From NCBI GenBank assembly GCA_963710745.1, contig CAVQBP010000023.1, forward strand, positions 62,001 to 126,000: a stretch of DNA of 64,000 nucleotides, given 5' to 3'. Below are positions 19,481 through 26,671 of this stretch, piece by piece. How positions within the stretch are numbered: the stretch's first letter is position 1; each line of letters begins with the position of its first letter. The notes beneath the pieces are model-generated. The model saw only the letters and a program-made list of their open reading frames with translations. It was not told where the DNA came from and did not search any database. Source of the DNA: CAVQBP01 sp963710745 (lineage in GTDB: Bacteria; Bacteroidota; Ignavibacteria; Ignavibacteriales; Ignavibacteriaceae). The position numbers and the translations under genes were made by a program.

Positions 19481-20326
19481 TTATTTTTTCACTACGCTGA
19501 TACTTCCTCCGGAAGTTTCAGCATAGAGAGTATTTCCGCCTTTATTCAAATCAGCAATAAATTCAGTATGTGATATTTTCCTTGCATTATTTGCCGTTAA
19601 CTCGCAACTGATTCCTCCGCCGGAAGTATGCAATTTAGCTGATGCATTAAAATCTTCCGGAAGTGCAATCCTTATACCTCCGCCCGATGTGCTTAGATAA
19701 ATTCCTTTATTTACTCCTGAATAATCGAGAGATATGCTTCCTCCGGAAGTTTCCGCCTTAATTTTGGAATCACTCCCGGTAAAATTCAAGCCGCCGCCTG
19801 AAGTTGAAGCGTCCAGGTTTCCTTTAAAATTAATACCGGTAATACTTCCGCCTGAGGTGGATACGTCAAATTCACCTTCAACATTTTCAAATTTTATGCT
19901 TCCGCCCGAAGTTGAAAGATTTAAATCGCCCGAAATATTTGCAGTATATATGCCGCCTCCGCCGGTTTCCACATTAATATTGAATTTTGAAGGTACTTTA
20001 ATTTCATAGTGAAGCTTGATTCCGCTGGAAAACCAGCTAAAGAATCCTTTTCTTTTGGCGATTAATTCAACTTTACTATCATCATTAAAAAAACGGAATT
20101 TTATTTTCTCTTCTGCTTTTTCATTCCCGAGTATTTTTATATAAACCTGATCTTTATCCCAGGAAGTTATTGAAACTCCTCCGCTGGTTACATCAAGTTT
20201 TAAATTATTACCGGGAGAAATAGAAAACGTTCTTTCTTCAATGATTTTCAGATCTTTCCCGAATAAATTGCTGTATGAAACAAATAAGATTAATATGAAA
20301 GACAGGAATGTTATAATTTTTGTCAT
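19481..20326 (-). CDS. DUF4097 family beta-helix/adhesin-like protein
   Basis: 281 residues with a signal peptide (about 1-23) and, from about residue 115, repeated TSGGSI/TSGGGI turns spaced about 20 residues apart. This is the DUF4097 right-handed beta-helix pattern. GGAGGTG lies about 5 bases before the ATG. The repeated turns also create a repetitive DNA pattern (CCTCCGGAAG) across 19495-19900. Members are envelope proteins often linked to anti-sigma or stress operons; none is adjacent here. Role unknown. Confidence 0.85.
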   Translation of the reverse strand: MTKIITFLSFILILFVSYSNLFGKDLKIIEERTFSISPGNNLKLDVTSGGVSITSWDKDQVYIKILGNEKAEEKIKFRFFNDDSKVELIAKRKGFFSWFSSGIKLHYEIKVPSKFNINVETGGGGIYTANISGDLNLSTSGGSIKFENVEGEFDVSTSGGSITGINFKGNLDASTSGGGLNFTGSDSKIKAETSGGSISLDYSGVNKGIYLSTSGGGIRIALPEDFNASAKLHTSGGGISCELTANNARKISHTEFIADLNKGGNTLYAETSGGSISVVKK

Positions 20327-20470
20327 TTTTCACCTCCGGTATATAGCATATTAGACTGCAATATTTTAAAAAGGTTACCATTTAAAATCTAGATAAGAGA
20401 AATAAATAAGGAAATGGGAATTGAGCAAAAGATTAATTTAATACTATTTAAGTAATTTGTGAATTGATTA

Positions 20471-21688
20471 TTAATCTGACGCAATGTCTTTGTTTAATAA
20501 TTTACAAAACATTTGGTAAGCTCTTTTAAGAAAAGCGGAACATTTTAATCGATTTTTTAAAGTCAGAACATTCGTCCATAATAACAAGCATATTCTTGAT
20601 CGTGAGTATACAGCACTATACAATTGGATTTCTTTATTCGTCCAGAAATATTTGTACTCTTCTGCTCCCTGAAGAAAATCAAATACCTTACAGCCTTTAT
20701 TAATAGCATCTTCAATCATATAATAAATAAGAATCTTACCCGGTTTGAAATTTGCAAAAACAGGATTCATCCCGGATAAATAATTATATTTTCTATCATT
20801 CCATAAAAGAATGTAATTAATTGCAGCAATTTGCGAATCTATCTTAAGCATTTCTATTTTCAGAATTCCTGCTTCATTTAAAAACTTGGAAATTTCGTAG
20901 AAACTTTCTTTGCGGTCTTCTGAACAAAATCTACCCCTTTCGCCTTTGGAGTTATGTCTTTTCTGATGTAATTCAATAAACTTTTCTACATCTTCACTTA
21001 GAGTATCCGGTGAATCCTTAACTATATATTCTAATCTATTTTGCGGTACGAGTTTTCTTAACTGTCTTTTTATGTTTTTTAATTCTCTTTTATGCACTTC
21101 GTTTTCATATTCATCCATCGAACCCGGCAAAAAGACATAAGGACAAACATCCTGCTCAGATACTTCAACAGGTAAAGAAAATGCTAATAAATTCTTAGTC
21201 TCCTCTTTCATGTTGATAAAATTAAGGATAGTCCAGTCTTTAGAATTTTTGATTAAATCAAATAATGAACGAATAAAAGTATATCTATATTTCTCCTGCA
21301 CCAAGAAATCCAGATAATCAGAAGGCCCGTTACCAATGAACTCCAATATTTTAATACCAGTTAATCGATAACATTTTAATTTTAACGGAGCAAGACCTAC
21401 AATTTCATTTCTATTGTTATAACCGACAATTATTTTAAGTTTTTCAGAACGAGTAAATTTATTTATCATTGCATAATTCCATTCCCATGACTGAAATGGA
21501 GTAGCATCGGCAGATTTATGAAATAGTTTTTTCCATTCTTCTTTTATTTTGACGAGTTCCTTTACATTACTTATCTCATGAAAATTAATTGAGACAACAT
21601 CTGCTATATAATTTTTAACAGTTAAACTTTTTAAATCCAGTTCCAGTTCTATACTGTCATTCAGGTTAGAAGAATATTCAAAAAACAT
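20471..21688 (-). CDS. GNAT/FemAB-like acyltransferase (CelD/BcsL type)
   Basis: 405 residues. The pattern WKKLFHKSADATPFQSWEWNYA near the N terminus, IVGLAPLKL, the GPSDYLDFL loop, and the C-terminal GNAT half (IAAINYILLWNDRKYNYLSGMNPVFANFKPGKILIYYMIEDAINKG) are those of the Acetyltransf_6 (CelD-like) family, which is often encoded near exopolysaccharide genes. It is probably cytoplasmic. The acyl donor and acceptor cannot be read from the sequence. It stands alone between unrelated genes. Confidence 0.85.
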   Translation of the reverse strand: MFFEYSSNLNDSIELELDLKSLTVKNYIADVVSINFHEISNVKELVKIKEEWKKLFHKSADATPFQSWEWNYAMINKFTRSEKLKIIVGYNNRNEIVGLAPLKLKCYRLTGIKILEFIGNGPSDYLDFLVQEKYRYTFIRSLFDLIKNSKDWTILNFINMKEETKNLLAFSLPVEVSEQDVCPYVFLPGSMDEYENEVHKRELKNIKRQLRKLVPQNRLEYIVKDSPDTLSEDVEKFIELHQKRHNSKGERGRFCSEDRKESFYEISKFLNEAGILKIEMLKIDSQIAAINYILLWNDRKYNYLSGMNPVFANFKPGKILIYYMIEDAINKGCKVFDFLQGAEEYKYFWTNKEIQLYSAVYSRSRICLLLWTNVLTLKNRLKCSAFLKRAYQMFCKLLNKDIASD

Positions 21689-21851
21689 AATTAATTAAAT
21701 TTTAAATAATTCTTAAATAGATTATATTCTATTGGTTTCCCCGACAGATCAATAATTTATTTAACCTGTTTACTCAAAAACTATACCGTTTCAATTCAAA
21801 ATCTAATATTGCAACCCAGCACTTAATTATTTGTTTTTTTAGTAATAACAA

Positions 21852-22100
21852 ATGCATATGCTACACACCGGATATAATTTACAACACTATTTGAAGATGT
21901 CTCAAATGGTTATTGTTTCCCAAATTGAGCTTAAAAAGGATTTGTTAACTGAAAGAAATGAAAGGAAATTTACATGTGTCTTGCACTACATTTTTAATTA
22001 CAGAGATATTTCGTTTACATTTTACATTGACTCTGAATTTGACCCTGATATATTTAACACGGAAGCTGATAATTATTTTTATCAGGCTCCGGGGTTCTGA
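21852..22100 (+). CDS. Hypothetical 82-residue protein
   Basis: No recognised family and no clear ribosome-binding site. An internal ATG at about 21897 would give a 67-residue product. The composition is protein-like (FNYRDISFTFYIDSEFDPDIF), and a strong hairpin starts 29 bases after the stop, which fits a short transcription unit. Could be spurious. Confidence 0.35.
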   Translation: MHMLHTGYNLQHYLKMSQMVIVSQIELKKDLLTERNERKFTCVLHYIFNYRDISFTFYIDSEFDPDIFNTEADNYFYQAPGF

Positions 22101-22128
22101 AACACATTAAGCTGTGCTTTGGAATTGC

Positions 22129-22176
22129 GGTTGGATGGAAGAGCACTTAGCAAAAAACTAAGGGAGCCATCCAACC
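22129..22176 (+). terminator. Nested hairpin after the 82-residue ORF
   Basis: The outer arms GGTTGGATGG (22129-22138) and CCATCCAACC (22167-22176) are exact complements. Inside them CTTAG and CTAAG pair around an A-rich loop. It is followed by CTCTTATTT, a weak T-rich tract. Likely a transcription-ending or RNA-structural element. Confidence 0.5.
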
Positions 22177-22312
22177 CTCTTATTTATAATCATTTCTTAA
22201 TTTTACTTCAAATGAGAATGGGCAAATTCAAATGTGAAGATGTAATTTGCTATTGATCAGTACATTATAAGCAGAGATCGGAGAGAAGATTATATCTTAT
22301 ATATCAGCTTAA

Positions 22313-22495
22313 TTAAGAATTGTATTTGAAGGAATAGATCTTATTCTGTATTTCTTTCCCATTGCAGCTGTTCCTTACAGTTGATGGCGGTATCCCGGTT
22401 AAGTCCTTAGCTTCAGACAAAGCTGATGCTTCGCAAAGTAATTTTCCATTTTTATATACTAAGATATGCTTACCCCCTCTCCTGTAATTCCTCAC
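22313..22495 (-). CDS. Stand-alone NUMOD1-like mini-protein (second of two)
   Basis: 60 residues starting at GTG. The core ILVYKNGKLLCEASALSEAK, then LTGIPPSTVRNSCNG and the ending KIYSFKY, follows the NUMOD1 pattern found beside homing-endonuclease nuclease domains (strand, helix-turn-helix-like SxSTVxNxCxG, aromatic end). There is no HNH or GIY-YIG domain in this frame or around it. It starts 12 bases after the stop of a sibling NUMOD1-like ORF. Probably a small DNA-binding protein or the relic of a homing endonuclease. Confidence 0.6.
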   Translation of the reverse strand: MRNYRRGGKHILVYKNGKLLCEASALSEAKDLTGIPPSTVRNSCNGKEIQNKIYSFKYNS

Positions 22496-22507
22496 CTTTA
22501 TTTTTAA

Positions 22508-22675
22508 CTACTTGGGACCTTCTGCTTTCCTCCAGAAATAACCTTTTGATTTTATATCATGCTTGACGGCATTGGAAATATTTGCCTGGTAAGTATTAAA
22601 AGCTTTTGCTGCTTCCCCCATTGATTCAAATGTTCTTATATAAATACCGCTTGAACTATATTGTCTTACTTCCAT
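22508..22675 (-). CDS. Stand-alone NUMOD1-like mini-protein (first of two)
   Basis: A 55-residue ORF from the ATG at 22673-22675. The pattern YSSSGIYIRTFESMGEAAKA, then FNTYQANISNAVKHD and SKGYFWRKA, is the NUMOD1 arrangement (xYxxxGxxIxxFxSxxEAAxA...xxxIxxAxxGxxxxxGYxWR). It ends just upstream of the second copy, so both are likely cotranscribed. No nuclease domain follows. DNA binding is inferred from the family only. Confidence 0.6.
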   Translation of the reverse strand: MEVRQYSSSGIYIRTFESMGEAAKAFNTYQANISNAVKHDIKSKGYFWRKAEGPK

Positions 22676-22873
22676 AATGGTATAGTTAAATAGTGTTAAA
22701 ATTTAAGCATAAACTCAACAAATAATATAATAACAATAATTCTTTTCTGCTTTGAGCATTAATAAATTAATTTGCCGGATAAAATTAGGGTATATATATG
22801 ATCCCTCACTCCTTTCAGAATTATACATCTCACACATGGAAAAGATTTATTTGCACAAGGTGCAAAATCATTC

Positions 22874-23152
22874 TTACGAAAAATATTTATTTATCATTTC
22901 CTGCAAACCTCCCGGGGTTGTGGCTGATTGATGAACTATATTTCCGGCTTCATCAATTAGCAATACTATTTTGAAAATATCATCTTCATGCAGTTCAAGA
23001 TGAATTATTTCCAGTATTGATTCATCGGTGAATAACAAATAATATTTCTCTCTAGTAATTATTATGTACGAGAGTTCTACTTTATCGTAATAAACCTTAA
23101 TTAAGGCACTATCTAGATTTCTGCTTGAATTGTTTCCGTTATTTTTTCCCAT
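22874..23152 (-). CDS. Hypothetical 92-residue protein
   Basis: No recognised family. An Asn/Ser-rich start (GKNNGNNSSRN) precedes what looks like a small alternating beta-strand domain (KVELSYIIITREKYYLLFTDESILEI, IFKIVLLIDEAGNIVHQS). There is no signal peptide or membrane segment, so it is probably cytoplasmic. It is on the same strand as the NUMOD1-like pair but about 200 bases upstream, so linkage is uncertain. Confidence 0.5.
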   Translation of the reverse strand: MGKNNGNNSSRNLDSALIKVYYDKVELSYIIITREKYYLLFTDESILEIIHLELHEDDIFKIVLLIDEAGNIVHQSATTPGGLQEMINKYFS

Positions 23153-23308
23153 ATAACTTATAAATCCGAATCTTTTCGCTTATCATCGAATATTTTAGGT
23201 TTATTTTCATTGTCTTTGTAAAATAATCTTTAAATAATAATTATTTGAAAACAATAGAAAAATATTTTCCTAATATCCCAGCTAAAAAAAGATCCCAAAA
23301 GTCCGATA

Positions 23309-23737
23309 ATGAGACTAAAATCTTTTTTATTTGATATCATTTACAGAGTATTTATGAAAAATTTATTTCAAATGATTGTACTAGTATTACTAATAGTTCC
23401 AGGCAATAACATTTTTCCTGAAGGAAAGGATGATTTATATAAACCTTTTGCGCAGGTTATGCCTGAACCGAAAGATGGTTTACAAATTCTTTATTCTAAA
23501 ATAAAATACCCTCCGGATGCTCAGAAAGCAGGAGTTGAAGGGAAAGTTTACTTATTAATATATATAAATGAAAAAGGGGATGTTGACGACGTTAAAGTCT
23601 TAAAAGGATTGGGAGCCGGATGTGATGAAGCCGCAGTAGCGGCTGTAAAAGATACAAAATTTGCCCCGGGTAAAGATAACGGCGCAGCGATAAAAGTTAA
23701 GTTATCTCTTCCTATCACTTTTAAGCTTACTTCATAA
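23309..23737 (+). CDS. TonB C-terminal-domain protein
   Basis: 142 residues from the first ATG. The alternative at 23354 (MKNLFQMIVL...) gives a cleaner signal peptide and may be the real start. After an export signal (ending NNIFPEG) comes one TonB_C domain: KYPPDAQKAGVEGKVYLLIYINEKGD, VLKGLGAGCDEAAVAAVKDTKFAPGKDNG, and a final strand KVKLSLPITFKL. The proline-rich spacer and ExbBD partners of true TonB are missing. It is thus a free periplasmic TonB-like domain, common in this phylum, of unknown partner. Confidence 0.82.
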   Translation: MRLKSFLFDIIYRVFMKNLFQMIVLVLLIVPGNNIFPEGKDDLYKPFAQVMPEPKDGLQILYSKIKYPPDAQKAGVEGKVYLLIYINEKGDVDDVKVLKGLGAGCDEAAVAAVKDTKFAPGKDNGAAIKVKLSLPITFKLTS

Positions 23738-24049
23738 ATCTCTTTCTGAAGTTTGTTATTTAAATAATTGCAATATCCGGATTAATAATTCCTAATGAAT
23801 CTATTCCGGATATTGTTTTTCCGGCCGGATAAAAAACGGATTACTGAACCGGTCATTATTAACAGCCATTTAAGGGTTCATTTGAAATCAGTTATTGAGC
23901 AGAAAAAGTTCTTACTTGTTTGTTAATTCTGCTGACTTGTAACATATCTGGTCGAATCGCTTATTTCAATAATATATTAGCCTGCATCAGCATTAAGCGG
24001 ACACTTTTGAGCATAAATTCTACAATAATATCTACTGCTTTTAAAGTTA

Positions 24050-24514
24050 CTATTCTTGATTTTGAGCCTTACGCCGTTTAAGTTCCTCCGTTACTATTTT
24101 ACTATCTGCAGCTTTCCTGACATCTTCCGGAAATTCCGACAGTTCAAATATCTGCCGCACTTCTACAACTGCACCGCTGTCAACTTTAACGGCGGGACAG
24201 AGCTTTGCCCATTCTACAGCTTCGTCCTTTGACTTTACATCTATTATCCAGTAGCCTCCAATTACATCTTTTGCTTCAATAAACGGCCCGTCTGTCACAG
24301 TAGTTTTCCCTGCTTTGAACTTAACACGTGCACCTTTCAATAATGGATGGAGGCCGTCGAGTGATATAAGAACTCCGGCTTTCGCAAGCTCTTCATTATA
24401 CTTCATCATAGCTTCAACAGCTTCGGCGGGAGGTGCAAAGTCCTGGCCTGCTTTTTTGTCTGAAGCTGTATCTGACTGATACTCCGGGGGTATCATAAAC
24501 ATCATAAATCTCAT
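24050..24514 (-). CDS. DGPF-domain (YCII-related) protein
   Basis: 154 residues with the family signature VTDGPFIEAKDVIGGYWIID (about 72-91) and EAVEWAKLCPAV, i.e. the ferredoxin-like YCII/DGPF fold. AAGGAGCA precedes the ATG. It is the last gene of a three-gene minus-strand set with a shorter paralogue and an ECF42-type sigma factor. DGPF proteins are the conserved neighbours and presumed targets of ECF42. Biochemical role unknown. Confidence 0.87.
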   Translation of the reverse strand: MRFMMFMIPPEYQSDTASDKKAGQDFAPPAEAVEAMMKYNEELAKAGVLISLDGLHPLLKGARVKFKAGKTTVTDGPFIEAKDVIGGYWIIDVKSKDEAVEWAKLCPAVKVDSGAVVEVRQIFELSEFPEDVRKAADSKIVTEELKRRKAQNQE

Positions 24515-24605
24515 GGTTCTGCTCCTTATTGTTTGTTGTATATTGTTTTCTTATAGTTCGTTGTTAATATTTCTTTGGATCATTATTATCTTAATTTATT
24601 TAGAT

Positions 24606-24956
24606 TTAAAAATCATCAATACCGGTAGCTGAAAGTTTGGCCATTTTCAGAACTCCATCTCCCATACATCCGCGAAGCTGCTTTGCCCATTCGACTGCTT
24701 CCTCTCTCGAATCAGTATTGATTATTGTAAAACCAGGAATCAGATCTTTGCCTTCTATAAAAGGTCCATCGGTTACAGAAAATTTCCCGTTTTCCAGAAT
24801 AACATGAATAGTGTTCCGGGGCAATTGTCCTGTTGCAACTATTTTCCCCGATTTAAATGATTCTTCCATAAATTTCCCCATTTTTGCCATACCTTCGGGT
24901 GATGGCGGATTCATAGCTTCCCCTTCTTTTCTTGTAAAATAAACAAAGAACTGCAT
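24606..24956 (-). CDS. DGPF-domain (YCII-related) protein, short form
   Basis: 116 residues: MQFFVYFTRKEGEA, GKFMEESFKSGKIVATGQL, then VTDGPFIEGKDLIPGF and EEAVEWAKQL, the same fold as its neighbour. AAGGAG is 6 bases before the ATG. It lies between the sigma-factor gene and the longer paralogue, with gaps of about 90-110 bases that could contain separate promoters read by the sigma factor. Confidence 0.87.
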   Translation of the reverse strand: MQFFVYFTRKEGEAMNPPSPEGMAKMGKFMEESFKSGKIVATGQLPRNTIHVILENGKFSVTDGPFIEGKDLIPGFTIINTDSREEAVEWAKQLRGCMGDGVLKMAKLSATGIDDF

Positions 24957-25067
24957 ATGCTTCTCCTTTTTTATTATTTATGAATATTATAAAAAAAATA
25001 AAAGTGTTTATTTCTTCTTATATTAATAGCCGAATGAAATCTCTGAAAAGGGACAGATGAATAATAA

Positions 25068-26303
25068 TTATTTTATAATTTCTGAAAGCCGGTTTTCCAG
25101 ATACCTGCGTTCAGGTTCCTGGCGGGCTAATTTAATTGCTTTTTTAAATGAAATAACAGCTTCTTCAATTAATCCAAGTTTTTGGGAAAAGTCCGCTTTA
25201 GCTGAATAAATTAAATGATAGGAATCAAGACTGCCTTTCTTGAGCAATTCATTAATTATAACAAGACCGGTCTCGGGGCCTTCATGCATCCCGACCGCAA
25301 TAGCGCGGTTCAGTTCAATAACCGGAGATGGGTTAATAGACATAAGCATATCATAATACCCGACAATTATATCCCATCTGGTACTTTGCAGCGAATCGGC
25401 GACAGCATGGACCGATGCGATAGCTGCCTGAATGGTATATGAGCCAAGCCTTCCGGACATTACGGCCTGGGTAATTAACTCCAGTCCCTCGCGGATTAAG
25501 TTTTGGTCCCAAAGTGTGCGATCCTGTTTTTCAAGCGGAATAATATCTCCGTATTGGGTTATCCTTGATGTCCTCCTGGATTCCAGCAATAGCATAAGTG
25601 CAAGAAGTCCAAGACTTTCAGGAATAGAAATTAAATCAACCAGGTTGCGGCAGAGGTAAATGGCTTCATCAGTCAGTTCTTTTCTTATATGATCTTCCCC
25701 GGAGCTTGCAGAATAACCTTCATTAAATATTAAATAGATAACATGCAGAATACCCTCCATTCGATCTTTTAGTTCAGAACGGGGAGGAATTTCAAATGGA
25801 ATTTTCTTTTCTCTGAATAATAACTTGGCCCTGGTAATTCTTTTCTTTATCGTTTCGAATGATACAAGGTAAGCATGGGCAATTTCTCCGGTTGTCATAC
25901 CGCAGACATCCCTCAGTGATAAAGCAATCCGCGAATCTAATGGTAAAGCAGGATGACAGCAGAAGAAGATAAGGCGAAGCTGATCATCAACAATATCATT
26001 TTCCATAACCTGGTCTTCAGGATAAGAATCGTTATGCGGAAATTTTTCCGATACGATTTCCCAGCCACGTTTCATTTTTCTTACAGAATCAATAGCTCTA
26101 AATTTTCCCGCAGAAATCAACCAGGAATAAGGATTCTTCGGGATACCTTCCTTCGGCCATTTTTCAAGTGCGATGCTAAAGGCTTCCTGTTTAGCTTCTT
26201 CGGCAAGTTCAAAATCACCAAGAATCCGAACTAAGCTGGCCAGGATCCGGCCGGATTCGGATTTGTAGATCTTTTCTATTTCTTTGTTAATGTCACTCTG
26301 CAC
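25068..26303 (-). CDS. ECF42-like RNA polymerase sigma factor with C-terminal TPR-like domain
   Basis: 411 residues from a GTG start. The N-terminal sigma region 2 (LVRILGDFELAEEAKQEAFSIALEKWP, NPYSWLISAGKFRAIDSVRK) and region 4 (SLRDVCGMTTGEIAHAYLVSFETIKKRITRAK) are followed by a long helical extension (DUF6596/TPR-like, DSYHLIYSAKADFSQKLG, AVISFKKAIKLA). This is the architecture of ECF group 42, which lacks a classical anti-sigma and is regulated through its C-terminal extension. The two DGPF genes downstream are the expected context. Confidence 0.9.
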   Translation of the reverse strand: MQSDINKEIEKIYKSESGRILASLVRILGDFELAEEAKQEAFSIALEKWPKEGIPKNPYSWLISAGKFRAIDSVRKMKRGWEIVSEKFPHNDSYPEDQVMENDIVDDQLRLIFFCCHPALPLDSRIALSLRDVCGMTTGEIAHAYLVSFETIKKRITRAKLLFREKKIPFEIPPRSELKDRMEGILHVIYLIFNEGYSASSGEDHIRKELTDEAIYLCRNLVDLISIPESLGLLALMLLLESRRTSRITQYGDIIPLEKQDRTLWDQNLIREGLELITQAVMSGRLGSYTIQAAIASVHAVADSLQSTRWDIIVGYYDMLMSINPSPVIELNRAIAVGMHEGPETGLVIINELLKKGSLDSYHLIYSAKADFSQKLGLIEEAVISFKKAIKLARQEPERRYLENRLSEIIK

Positions 26304-26671
26304 GGGATTCTTTAAGGGTGTTCTAATAAAATGGTAAATATAATATAAGGAGTGATTAATTGAAATTTTATTTTATCGTATATGCCGGGATAATATTATT
26401 GATTATACTGTAGAGGATGTAAATTTATATCCCCTACCTGTAACGCCAGCTCTGTATTGGCTGGTTCTTCTTCAGGAAATAATTCTTCTCATAAAGCAAA
26501 CCGGAAGTTTTATTATATTTTATTCTTATTTTTAACGAATTTTACAATCATTTATTATTAAGATGAATTTTGATATATAATTCAATTACAGCGTTTATAG
26601 TGAAGCTGCAGAATAACAACAGAATTCAGGTTTTATTCCGTATATAATTTCCCAGGAAGGTTTCCCTCAAA
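26304..26671. other. Intergenic region between the sigma factor and GH2 genes
   Basis: About 370 bases without a gene, between divergently transcribed units. It includes an imperfect palindrome (26411-26436, arms GTAGAGGATGTAAA and TTTATATCCCCTAC) of the same family as those at 16982 and 29966. Promoters for both directions must lie here but are not readable. Confidence 0.5.
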
